Of a DNA stretch of 64,000 nt, positions 56,423-64,000 are shown piece by piece. The first letter of the stretch is position 1, and every line of letters begins with the position of its first letter. The notes under the pieces are model-generated. The model saw nothing but the letters and a program-made list of their open reading frames with translations, was not told where the DNA came from and ran no database searches. The translations under genes and the position numbers were made by a program. This DNA is from Bacillota bacterium (GTDB lineage Bacteria > Bacillota > Bacilli > Paenibacillales > Paenibacillaceae): the NCBI GenBank assembly GCA_023391635.1, contig JAEWAQ010000083.1, forward strand, positions 1 to 64,000, written 5' to 3'.

Positions 56423-57667
56423 TTATATGAATTCTTTGAATAAATTTTTGAACCATTCCTTGATGCCGGGTTTGCCGGCATCCTCCCCTGCTGAGGACTT
56501 ATTCCTTGCCGGGCGCTTCGTTCCGCCTGTAACCCTTGTCCGGATGTACTTGACGACATACTGAATCATGCCGACGCCGCTGCTGAACGAAGGATCCCGA
56601 ACGCCGATATAATCCGGCACCGCGATGCGGACGCTTGCTTCCAGTTCGGATTGCGCCAGCGGCAGCACACTCGGCATTGACACCGTTCCGCCGGTCAACA
56701 CATACCCGTTGATCTTGTCCAGATAGCCGAGACGCTTCACTTCTTGCCGGATCATATGGAAAATTTCCTGCATCCGGGGTTCGATGATGTTCGCCAGGTC
56801 CACCTGGGAAAATTCCTTCTCCACGTTCGTGCCAACACGCATCACCTTGAACTTCTGATCGTCGTCGGCATCGTCGATTCTGGCACAGCCGTATTTGAGC
56901 TTGATCTTCTCGGCATGCTCCGTCTGGGTCTTCAGACCGTAGCAGATGTCGCTCGTCACGTAATCTCCGCCGATCGGCAACGTCGACACGGCAGCAAGGC
57001 TGCCGCCTTCGAAGATGGCCAGCGTCGCCGCGCCCGCTCCAATGTCCGCCAGCACGGTGCCCATCATCTTCTCGTCCTTGGACAAAGCCATCATACCCGA
57101 AGCCAGCGACATGAGAATGATGCCTGAAATTCGCAAGCCCGCCTTCTCCACGCAGCGCATCAGATTATGTACGGCTGCCTTCGTTCCCGTGATGATCGTG
57201 CATTCCACTTCCAGCCGGACGCCGATCATGCCTCGCGGGTCTTGGATGTCGCCTTGCCCGTCCACCAGAAATTGCTTGGGTACCAGATTGATGATTTCAC
57301 GCTCGGGGGGCAACGCCACGACCCGGGCCGCTTGCAGGACGCGCTCGATATCCTCTTGTCCGATCTCGCGATCTTCGTTGGATACGGCGACGACGCCATG
57401 GTTCGTCTGCAAAGCAATGTGATTGCCGGCGATGCCGACATACACTTCGTCGATCGTAATGCCGACCATGCGTTCCGCATGATCGACCGCATTGCGGATA
57501 GATTGAACGGTCTGGTCAATATCGACAATGGCGCCTTTGCGAATCCCATCGGATTCCGCGGATCCGACGCCAATGATGTTAATGGCCCCGTTACTGATTT
57601 CCCCGATAATCACCCGGATCTTGGACGTACCGATATCCAGGCTGACGATGAGGTCATTGCTGCTCAA
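56423..57667 (-). CDS. ftsA: cell division protein FtsA
   Basis: 414 residues of the actin-like ATPase family. SLDIGTSKIRVIIGEI is phosphate 1, VLADIGAGAATLAIFEGG is phosphate 2, and YVLTGGTVSMPSVLPL is the adenosine motif; the C-terminal amphipathic tail KEWFKNLFKEFI binds the membrane. It anchors FtsZ. It follows a 190-base upstream region with possible sigma-H promoter elements. Confidence 0.98.
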   Translation of the reverse strand: MSSNDLIVSLDIGTSKIRVIIGEISNGAINIIGVGSAESDGIRKGAIVDIDQTVQSIRNAVDHAERMVGITIDEVYVGIAGNHIALQTNHGVVAVSNEDREIGQEDIERVLQAARVVALPPEREIINLVPKQFLVDGQGDIQDPRGMIGVRLEVECTIITGTKAAVHNLMRCVEKAGLRISGIILMSLASGMMALSKDEKMMGTVLADIGAGAATLAIFEGGSLAAVSTLPIGGDYVTSDICYGLKTQTEHAEKIKLKYGCARIDDADDDQKFKVMRVGTNVEKEFSQVDLANIIEPRMQEIFHMIRQEVKRLGYLDKINGYVLTGGTVSMPSVLPLAQSELEASVRIAVPDYIGVRDPSFSSGVGMIQYVVKYIRTRVTGGTKRPARNKSSAGEDAGKPGIKEWFKNLFKEFI

Positions 57668-57729
57668 ACGGTGGCACCTCCCGTAGATCGATGAAAATGA
57701 GAGCGATGAAGGGATGTATCCTTATGTTT

Positions 57730-57757
57730 ATTCCACATCCGCGAGGTTTTCCCTCTT
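57730..57757 (-). promoter_or_regulatory. possible sigma-H promoter of ftsA
   Basis: Minus strand AGAGGGAAAA and GGAAT about 11 bases apart fit the sigma-H pattern (RnAGGAwWW...GAAT) loosely. B. subtilis ftsAZ has a sigma-H promoter. The AT-rich region 57668-57858 has no gene. Confidence 0.35.
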
Positions 57758-57858
57758 TTTTCAACAATTTTTTTAAGTGGCTATGATAGGTTATCGATGA
57801 CTGAGCATCGAAAGTTTGTCCAAATCAGCCATCATAGAAATTCTAGCATTATTTTTCT

Positions 57859-58641
57859 CTATTGAGTAGTGCCGTTGTCCTTATGTTTATCAGGTTCTTC
57901 GGTTTCTCCGCTGGTAATTTGTGCCGAATAGGGCAAATAGGTGTCTGCTTCCAGCATCACAATCTGTCCGGGCTCTCTGTTTTCCACGATTTCGCTGAGA
58001 TAAGGAATCTTGTCGGCCAGCTTGGAGACGGTCGTCACAACCTCGAAACGCGAGCGGGTAAACAGCTTGATTCGATCCGGGTACGCTTTGGAAGGATCGG
58101 GCTTGATCTCGGACAAATCGGACAGCAGCGCCCCCGGCATGGAAGCCAGCGTGCGGCACAAAGCTTCCCGTACGGCGTCGTCCGGCTTCCATCCGGTCAG
58201 GATGGGCTTGTCCGGCAGCTCGCCCGAACCGACCGGCAGCGCCAGCCCATTCTCCAGCACGACCCGCAAGGCGCCGTCCTCGCCGATCTCAAGCGCCACT
58301 TCTCCATACTCTTTCACCCGAATTTCGACCTTTCCGGGAAACTTCTTGATGACCTGCACATCCTTGACGGGAGGCAACAGCTTGACGCGCCCCGCCAATT
58401 CGCCCGAACTCGGCGTGAAGAAGGAGTCGCCCTGCGCCAACCCCAGCTTCTCCCTTACTTGCGCCTCGGTAAGATGGAGGATTCCGTCTACTTCGACTTG
58501 AGAAACTTTCGACAGCGAAGATCGGAAAAACAGGATGACCAGGACGATGACGAACAACAAGATCACGATGACCATCAATTTCCCGATCCGGCGTTTCGGG
58601 ACTTCGGGTTCCCGCTGCAAGGCGGGAATCCGCTCTCTCAT
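57859..58641 (-). CDS. divIB: cell division protein DivIB (FtsQ)
   Basis: 260 residues. A short cytosolic N-terminus precedes one membrane helix (LMVIVILLFVIVLVILFF), then the POTRA-type FtsQ domain (VSQVEVDGILHLTEAQVREK, LPPVKDVQVIKKFPGKVEIR) and the beta domain. It bridges FtsL/DivIC to the septal synthases. The ATG at 58641 follows GGGGGG. It lies between murA and ftsA; in B. subtilis ylxW, ylxX and sbp separate divIB and ftsA, and these are absent here. Confidence 0.93.
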   Translation of the reverse strand: MRERIPALQREPEVPKRRIGKLMVIVILLFVIVLVILFFRSSLSKVSQVEVDGILHLTEAQVREKLGLAQGDSFFTPSSGELAGRVKLLPPVKDVQVIKKFPGKVEIRVKEYGEVALEIGEDGALRVVLENGLALPVGSGELPDKPILTGWKPDDAVREALCRTLASMPGALLSDLSEIKPDPSKAYPDRIKLFTRSRFEVVTTVSKLADKIPYLSEIVENREPGQIVMLEADTYLPYSAQITSGETEEPDKHKDNGTTQ

Positions 58642-58725
58642 CCGTTGTCCCCCCTTGTCCAACCGAGCGGTAAAAACGGCCCCGCACCGGGAAACCGGCC
58701 AGTGCGGGGACTTGAAACTTCCAGC

Positions 58726-60000
58726 TTATTGGGCAACGAGGCTTTCATTCGATTCCCGAATGACGGCCCCGCCCAGCTCGCAGAACATCCGTTCAATCCG
58801 TTCGTAACCTCTGTCGATATGGTGGATCTGTTCGACGACCGTTCGGCCTTGCGCGGCGAGGCCCGCAATGACCAGCGCGGCGCCCGCGCGCAAGTCCGTC
58901 GCTTCCACCGTCGCCCCGTAGAGCGCGGGAACGCCGCGGATGATGGCGTTGTTCAAGTCGACGCGAATATCCGCTCCCATGCGGCACAATTCGTCCACGT
59001 GTTTGAATCGGCCTTCGAAAATCGTTTCTTTCATCACGCTTGCGCCGTCCGCTAAAGCAAGCAGCGTCATCACTTGCGCTTGCAGATCGGTCGGAAAGGC
59101 CGGGTACGGAGATGTGACGATCCGCTCCACCGATTTCGGTCTTTCCGGCGCACTAACTTTGATTATATCATTATCGACCGCAATTTGAATACCGGCTCTC
59201 CTCAATAGATGTATCAACGTGGCAAGGTGGGCAGGCTCGGCGCCTTCGATCGTCACCTGGCCCCGGGTAGCCGCAGCCGCGACCATAACCGTACCCGTTA
59301 CGATCCGATCCGGAATGATCCGGAATTCGCCGCCGCGAAGCTCGCTGACGCCGTCGATCGTAACGGTATCCGTACCGGCCCCATGCACCTGCGCGCCCAT
59401 CATGTTGAGAAAAGCCTGCAAATCCTGGATTTCCGGCTCTCGGGCAGCACCGACGATGATCGTGCGGCCCTTGGCTTGCGCGGCAGCCATCATCAGGTTC
59501 TCCGTGGCGCCAACGCTAGGGAAATCCAGAATGATTTCCGCCCCCCGCAATTCACCGGCCCGGCACACGATCCGGCTGCCCTTTTCCATAATATCCGCGC
59601 CGAGTGCCGCAAGGCCCCGCAGATGGAGATCGATTTTGCGTTCGCCGATCGCGCATCCGCCCGGCTGATAAAGCTGAACTTCGCCGAATCTGGCCAGCAG
59701 CGGCCCCGTCAGGAACACCGAGGAACGCATCTGTCGCATCAAGAACTCGGGAATGTGGGAGGAGGTTACCTGGGAAGAATCGACAACGACAGACCGGTCA
59801 TCGTACCGGGCCGAGCAGCCTAGACATCTCATGATGTCAAGCATGACTTCGATGTCCAACAGTCGGGGGACATTGCGGATCGCAACGCTGTCCTTCGCCA
59901 TCAAGCTGGCGGCCAGGATCGGCAATGCGGCATTTTTGGCTCCGTGGATACGTATGGTGCCCGAAAGCGGCACGCCGCCTTCAATCACCAATTTGTCCAA
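58726..60000 (-). CDS. murA: UDP-N-acetylglucosamine 1-carboxyvinyltransferase (MurA)
   Basis: 424 residues. It transfers enolpyruvate from PEP to UDP-GlcNAc, the first committed step of peptidoglycan synthesis. The catalytic Cys116 is in QPGGCAIGERKIDLH, so fosfomycin should bind it. HGAKNAALPILAASL is the first substrate loop, and TSPYPAFPTDLQAQVMTLL is also hallmark. It sits between murB and divIB in the dcw cluster, 18 bases after murB's stop. Confidence 0.97.
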   Translation of the reverse strand: MDKLVIEGGVPLSGTIRIHGAKNAALPILAASLMAKDSVAIRNVPRLLDIEVMLDIMRCLGCSARYDDRSVVVDSSQVTSSHIPEFLMRQMRSSVFLTGPLLARFGEVQLYQPGGCAIGERKIDLHLRGLAALGADIMEKGSRIVCRAGELRGAEIILDFPSVGATENLMMAAAQAKGRTIIVGAAREPEIQDLQAFLNMMGAQVHGAGTDTVTIDGVSELRGGEFRIIPDRIVTGTVMVAAAATRGQVTIEGAEPAHLATLIHLLRRAGIQIAVDNDIIKVSAPERPKSVERIVTSPYPAFPTDLQAQVMTLLALADGASVMKETIFEGRFKHVDELCRMGADIRVDLNNAIIRGVPALYGATVEATDLRAGAALVIAGLAAQGRTVVEQIHHIDRGYERIERMFCELGGAVIRESNESLVAQ

Positions 60001-60017
60001 GCGGTTTCACCTCCGGG

Positions 60018-60923
60018 TTACCGTTCACCCATCAGGAGAACCTCCGGCACGAGTCGGATTCCGAAGCGATCTTCGATGGTGCTTTGAATTCTCCCGATGA
60101 GGGTAAGAACGTCCTCAGCCGTTGCACCGCCGAGATTGACGATGAAGTTGGCATGGATTGGGGAGACTTCGGCCCCGCCCTCCCGCGCGCCTTTAAGGCC
60201 GGCGGCCTCGATCAGCCTGGCGGCATGGTCGCCTGGCGGATTGCGGAACACGCTGCCTGCGGTCGCTTGCTGCAAAGGCTGCGTGCGGCGGCGGCGGTCC
60301 TTGTAGGAGGCCATCGCTGCCGCGATTTCCTTGCGGTCGCCCTGTTCCAGATGGAACACGGCTCGGGTGACGATTCCGCGGCGCTCCTGCAGCACGGAAT
60401 GCCGATAAGAGAACTTCATCTGCTCCCTGTTCAATGTCGCTTCATTTCCGTCTTCCCATACGATGTCGGCTGACTGAAATAGGCGTGATACGTCCGAGCC
60501 GTGCGCTCCGGCATTCATATAGACGGCCCCGCCTACCGAACCGGGAATTCCTCCCGCGAACTCCAGCCCGGTAAGCCCCTCCTTGCCGGCGAGCACCGAC
60601 AGCTTGATGAAGGAATACGAAGCGCCTGCAGTCACCATATTCCCATCGAAGCTGGCTTCTCCGAATGCGTCGCCCAGCTTGATGATGACGCCGCGGTAGC
60701 CTTTGTCGGTGGCCAGCGTATTCGACCCGCGGCCCAGCACCTGCCAGTTCACGCTGTGGCGGTGCAGCAGTCGGAGCAAATGGGAGAGCTCCTCGCGATT
60801 CTCGGGGATGACGAGCGCGTCTGCGGGACCTCCGATTTTCCAAGTGGTATGCGATGAGAGCGATTCGTCGAATCGAACTTCGCCGACCCGGGCCTTCTTC
60901 AATTCCGCGATCCACTGCATCAT
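60018..60923 (-). CDS. murB: UDP-N-acetylenolpyruvoylglucosamine reductase (MurB)
   Basis: 301 residues. It reduces the enolpyruvyl group to make UDP-MurNAc using FAD and NADPH. FAD binding is in LGRGSNTLATDKGYRGVII, GLEFAGGIPGSVGGAVYMNA is hallmark, and the proton donor serine is in ATAGSVFRNPPGDHAARLIE. The start follows GAGGAGG. The 180-base gap to murG has no convincing gene. Confidence 0.97.
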   Translation of the reverse strand: MMQWIAELKKARVGEVRFDESLSSHTTWKIGGPADALVIPENREELSHLLRLLHRHSVNWQVLGRGSNTLATDKGYRGVIIKLGDAFGEASFDGNMVTAGASYSFIKLSVLAGKEGLTGLEFAGGIPGSVGGAVYMNAGAHGSDVSRLFQSADIVWEDGNEATLNREQMKFSYRHSVLQERRGIVTRAVFHLEQGDRKEIAAAMASYKDRRRRTQPLQQATAGSVFRNPPGDHAARLIEAAGLKGAREGGAEVSPIHANFIVNLGGATAEDVLTLIGRIQSTIEDRFGIRLVPEVLLMGER

Positions 60924-61103
60924 CAGGAAGTTCCTCCTCTCGCCTGGTCAATCTTTACCCCCAAGAACCGTACGGCCGGCCATGCTGCCTCGCACAGCTG
61001 CGGCTGTCACGATCACCTTGTATCCTATGTATGGCTACTGGGCATGGTGACAATCGCCCAGTTGGCTTGATTTCAATATGGAATTTTGCAGCTTGCGCTC
61101 ATT
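60924..61103. other. gap between murG and murB
   Basis: About 180 bases within an otherwise tight cluster. A short minus-strand frame (GTG-TCACAGCCGC side, ending near 60954) encodes about 20 residues with AAGGTGATC before it; I cannot support it as a gene. No hairpin with a T run was seen. Confidence 0.3.
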
Positions 61104-62213
61104 TTAACGCGCGCCGACGATCCGGGTCAATTGCGCCACGATCGCATCCGCCGCATCTGGCTTGCCTAGCGCGCGTGCAGCTTCCGACATGGCCCCGTGC
61201 CGTTCCCGGTTGGTCATGATATCCCGGACGCCGGAAAGCAGCGAATCGCCGGTCAGATCGCGCTCAAGAATCATGATGGCGGCGCCGGCATCCGCCAGCG
61301 ACTTCGCATTCGGCTCCTGGTGGTTGTTCGTTACGTTCGGCGAAGGAACGAGAATCGAAGGCATGCCAAGTGCGGTAAACTCCGACAGCAGCGACGCGCC
61401 GGCGCGGCTCACGACAAGCGAAGCGGCCGCGAGCACATCGGGCATGTTGTGGATATAAGGGACGATGTGCAATTTTGATGCAGCGGCAGTATCCAGCCCC
61501 TGAACGCGAGTCAGCGTCTCCTCATGGAATCGTTCTCCCGTTACCAGCACGCCATGAACGCCCGGCAAATCCGCCAATCCCGGCGCCATGGCGATCGCCG
61601 CCTCGTTCAAGGCCCGCGCCCCGCTGCTGCCGCCTACGACGACGAAGAACGGCGTGCCTGCAGGCAGATTCAGCGATTTGAAGCCGCGGCCGGCATCTCC
61701 GCCCAGCACCGCCGAAGCGCAAGGATTGCCCGCATCGACGACATCGGATACGCGCTTGAAATAGGGCAACGATTCCCGGAAACTGACCGAAACCGCATCC
61801 GCATAACGGCTCAAAAATTTGTTCGTCAAACCCGGCTCCACGTTCTGTTCGTGCAGCAGCGTCGGAATGCCGAGCCGGGACGCCGCATAGACGACGGGCC
61901 CGCATACGTAGCCTCCGGTGCCGATGACGGCATCCGGCTTGAACTGGCGCAGCAGCGCCTTGGAACGGCGCACGCCTTGCCAGAAGCGGGCGACCGTCCG
62001 CACGTTGTCCCAAGACAGCTTGCGGCGGAACCCGGTGATATCGATCGCCTCGAACGCGATGTCTTGCTGCGGCACGATCCGGCTCTCCATCCCGCGCCGG
62101 CCGCCGATGTAGAGCAGCTCCGCGCCGGGATGGCGCGCATGGACCGCCCTGCCGATCGCGAGAGCGGGATAAATATGGCCGCCCGTTCCTCCCCCGGTCA
62201 ATACGACGCGCAT
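61104..62213 (-). CDS. murG: UDP-GlcNAc:undecaprenyl-PP-MurNAc-pentapeptide transferase (MurG)
   Basis: 369 residues. It adds GlcNAc to lipid I, giving lipid II, on the inner face of the membrane. The N-terminal Gly-rich loop is LTGGGTGGHIYPALAIG, and the C-terminal GGSSGARALNEAAIA and LVVSRAGASLLSEFTALGMP bind the UDP-GlcNAc. It is a GT-B fold enzyme. It lies 7 bases downstream of spoVE. Confidence 0.97.
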   Translation of the reverse strand: MRVVLTGGGTGGHIYPALAIGRAVHARHPGAELLYIGGRRGMESRIVPQQDIAFEAIDITGFRRKLSWDNVRTVARFWQGVRRSKALLRQFKPDAVIGTGGYVCGPVVYAASRLGIPTLLHEQNVEPGLTNKFLSRYADAVSVSFRESLPYFKRVSDVVDAGNPCASAVLGGDAGRGFKSLNLPAGTPFFVVVGGSSGARALNEAAIAMAPGLADLPGVHGVLVTGERFHEETLTRVQGLDTAAASKLHIVPYIHNMPDVLAAASLVVSRAGASLLSEFTALGMPSILVPSPNVTNNHQEPNAKSLADAGAAIMILERDLTGDSLLSGVRDIMTNRERHGAMSEAARALGKPDAADAIVAQLTRIVGAR

Positions 62214-62220
62214 GGACGTT

Positions 62221-63318
62221 TCACCTCGAATAACGGGATAATTGCAATAAAATGCCGAGTGCGGTGAGCAGCAGCGTCAGCGACGAACCGCCATAGCTGA
62301 CGAGCGGCAGCGTAATGCCCGTAACGGGCATCAAGCCGATCACGACGCCGATGTTGATGAGCACCTGAACGGCGATAATGCCGACGATCCCCGCCGCCAG
62401 CAAGCTGCCGAACGGATCGTCGATCGTGATCGCCGTGCGCATGCCCCGCCAGATCAAGATCAGGAACAAGAGCAGCAGCAACGCTCCGCCGATAAACCCG
62501 AGTTCCTCCGCCAGAATCGAGAAGATGAAGTCCGTCTGCGGCTCGGGTAAATAATTGTACTTCTGGCGGCTCATGCCTAGCCCTAATCCGACCAGTCCCC
62601 CGGGACCGATCGCGTACATCGATTGGATCGACTGATAACCGGCGCCGAGCGGGTCTTGCCAAGGATCAAGAAACGCCGTGATCCGCTGCAAGCGATACGG
62701 GGCGGCGGCGATGAGCCCGCCCAAGCCGGCCAAGCCAAGCAAGGCCAAACCGCCGAGATGGGACAGCCTGGCGCCCGCCGCGAAGATGACGAGCAGCGAA
62801 GCTCCGAGCATGACAACACCCGTGCCCAGGTCGGGCTGCAGCATGATCAAGCCGAACGCGGCACCGGCAATCGCCAGCGGAGGGAGCAGTCCCTCCCGGA
62901 AGGACGCCATCTTGTCCTGACGCTCCGAAAGCAGGCGAGCGATGAACAAGACCATCGCCAGCTTCATGAATTCGGAAGGCTGGATGCCAAGCGAGCCGAT
63001 GCCAAGCCAGCTGCGCGCCCCGCCCCGCCAGACGCCGATGCCCGGGATGAGCACGATAACGAGCAGCCCGAAGCAGACGAGCAGGAGCGGAGCGGCGTAT
63101 TTGCGCCAAACCTTGTAATCGACGTTCATTGTCACGAACATCGCGCCGATGCCAAGCAGCGCAAAGATCAACTGCCGCTTCACATAGTAATACGGATCGC
63201 CGTAATCATGAAAAGCTGCAACGGCGCTGGCGCTGTACACCATCACGACGCCGATGGCCAATATGCCGAGCGTAGCGGCAATCATCCATAGATCGGGGAC
63301 GGAACGGGTCTTGGCCAT
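62221..63318 (-). CDS. spoVE: stage V sporulation protein E (SpoVE, SEDS family)
   Basis: 365 residues with about ten membrane helices, the SEDS glycosyltransferase family. The motifs YQSIQSMYAIGPGGLVGLGL and PEPQTDFIFSILAEELGFIG are typical, and the C-terminus is LVSYGGSSLTLLLTALGILL. SpoVE polymerises lipid II for the spore cortex. FtsW is close in sequence; position between murD and murG and size favour SpoVE, as in B. subtilis. The ATG at 63318 lies eight bases after GAGGTG. Confidence 0.9.
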   Translation of the reverse strand: MAKTRSVPDLWMIAATLGILAIGVVMVYSASAVAAFHDYGDPYYYVKRQLIFALLGIGAMFVTMNVDYKVWRKYAAPLLLVCFGLLVIVLIPGIGVWRGGARSWLGIGSLGIQPSEFMKLAMVLFIARLLSERQDKMASFREGLLPPLAIAGAAFGLIMLQPDLGTGVVMLGASLLVIFAAGARLSHLGGLALLGLAGLGGLIAAAPYRLQRITAFLDPWQDPLGAGYQSIQSMYAIGPGGLVGLGLGMSRQKYNYLPEPQTDFIFSILAEELGFIGGALLLLLFLILIWRGMRTAITIDDPFGSLLAAGIVGIIAVQVLINIGVVIGLMPVTGITLPLVSYGGSSLTLLLTALGILLQLSRYSR

Positions 63319-63365
63319 GAAACACGACACCTCGCGTACTTGTGGAAGTGGGGACAAGCCCCCTT

Positions 63366-64000
63366 CTACAACGTATGCGCCGATTGCTTAAACATGCGGC
63401 CGCGGTCTTCAAAGGAGGGAAACATGTCCCAACTCGCGCAAGCCGGCGACAGCAGCACCGTATCCCCGGGCTGCGCCATGGCGGCTGCCGCTTCGACGGC
63501 TCTGCGGAGCGTGCTTTCGGCGTCATATTCAGGTTCGACGATAATCACCTTGTCCAAACCTGCCGTCTGCGCCACCTTGCGCAGCTTCCCCCTCGTCTCC
63601 CCTAGCGCCACCAGTCCTTTCAACCGCGTTCGGAAAATGGGCAGCAGATCCATGTAATCGGAACCGCGGTCCAGCCCGCCTGCAATCAGGATCAGCGGGG
63701 AAGGGAGCGACAGCACCGACATCGTCGTTGCCATCGGATTCGTCGCCTTCGAATCGTTGTAATAATGCACGCCGCCCAGCTTGCCTACGTATTCCAGACG
63801 GTGCTCCACACCCCGAAATGTGCGCAAGGGCTCATCGAGCTGCGCCGGATCGGCGCCGGCGGACAGCGCCACGGCGATCGCCGCGAGCGCGTCGGCCGTG
63901 TTGTGGCGGCCGGGAATGCCGAGGTCGCACACCCGAATGATGCGCTGCTCGTTGCCGTCGAATCCGCGATACACGATCCACCTGTCCGCATCTTTAACCG
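63366..64000 (-). CDS. murD: UDP-N-acetylmuramoyl-L-alanine--D-glutamate ligase (MurD), C-terminal part
   Basis: The frame is open to the right edge, giving the last ~210 of the usual ~460 residues. The visible part has GIPGRHNTADALAAIAVALS of the central domain's end and the C-terminal domain with VEHRLEYVGKLGGVHYYNDS and TKLGG-like KATNPMATTMSVLSLP, plus SPACASWDMFPSFEDRGRMF. It adds D-Glu to UDP-MurNAc-L-Ala. The 5' half lies outside the window. It stops 47 bases before spoVE. Confidence 0.95.
   Translation of the reverse strand, partial: VKDADRWIVYRGFDGNEQRIIRVCDLGIPGRHNTADALAAIAVALSAGADPAQLDEPLRTFRGVEHRLEYVGKLGGVHYYNDSKATNPMATTMSVLSLPSPLILIAGGLDRGSDYMDLLPIFRTRLKGLVALGETRGKLRKVAQTAGLDKVIIVEPEYDAESTLRRAVEAAAAMAQPGDTVLLSPACASWDMFPSFEDRGRMFKQSAHTL

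Overview
The window looks like a chromosomal segment of an endospore-forming member of the Paenibacillaceae (Paenibacillus/Cohnella-like), moderately high in GC. The evidence is protein similarity to Bacillus families, complete sporulation genes (spoIIGA, sigE, sigG, spoVE, ylmC, two YjcZ-type peptides), the order murD-spoVE-murG-murB-murA-divIB-ftsA-ftsZ-spoIIGA-sigE-sigG-ylmC-pgeF-ylmE-sepF-ylmG-ylmH-divIVA-ileS-lspA-rluD-pyrR, a T-box leader on ileS and a PyrR attenuator. The genus is inferred, not shown.

Regions. (1) 1-8.1 kb: scattered housekeeping and conserved unknown genes (DUF1054, nitroreductase, MFS exporter, Orn/Lys/Arg decarboxylase, DUF1885, DUF3055, DUF1292, a secreted stalk-like protein, an MBL hydrolase). 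(2) 8.05-13.3 kb: a mosaic of decayed mobile DNA around a tRNA-Val(GAC) gene. A 1.8 kb AT-rich insert lies between two ~140-bp direct repeats that carry the tRNA promoter. Downstream, a 3 kb element lies between the tRNA 3' end and a second 36-bp copy of it; this element holds integrase relics, an SOS (LexA-box) cassette, a DNA-ligase fragment and two tandem YjcZ genes. (3) 13.4-18.4 kb: an SLH protein, ung, an HhH-SRPBCC fusion, small genes, a third integrase relic, and a three-tRNA operon (fMet, CAT, Leu). (4) 18.45-25.6 kb: a five-gene operon encoding two ABC ATPases, an adaptor lipoprotein, a large FtsX-type permease and a sugar-type solute-binding lipoprotein. One ATPase has an AbrB-like C-terminal domain. 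This is the most unusual intact system in the window. (5) 25.8-33.4 kb: glnS, a NagZ-like lipoprotein, an ECF sigma/anti-sigma pair, an ABC-2 exporter and a YvyF-like gene. (6) 33.4-41.6 kb: the operon pyrR-pyrC-carA-carB-pyrF-pyrE, which lacks pyrB and pyrK/pyrD at their usual places. (7) 41.6-64 kb: rluD, lspA, ileS, the divIVA-sepF cluster, the sporulation sigma genes and the dcw cell-wall/division cluster, all on the minus strand and running off the end inside murD.

How the genes work together. The right third makes lipid II (MurD, MurA, MurB, MurG), builds the septum (FtsZ, FtsA, DivIB, SepF, DivIVA) and switches to sporulation (SpoIIGA activates pro-SigE; SigG acts later in the forespore; SpoVE serves spore cortex synthesis). 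The pyr operon makes UMP and is controlled by PyrR at an RNA attenuator. The 8-18 kb interval is a hotspot for tRNA-targeted integration in which the elements have decayed to fragments.
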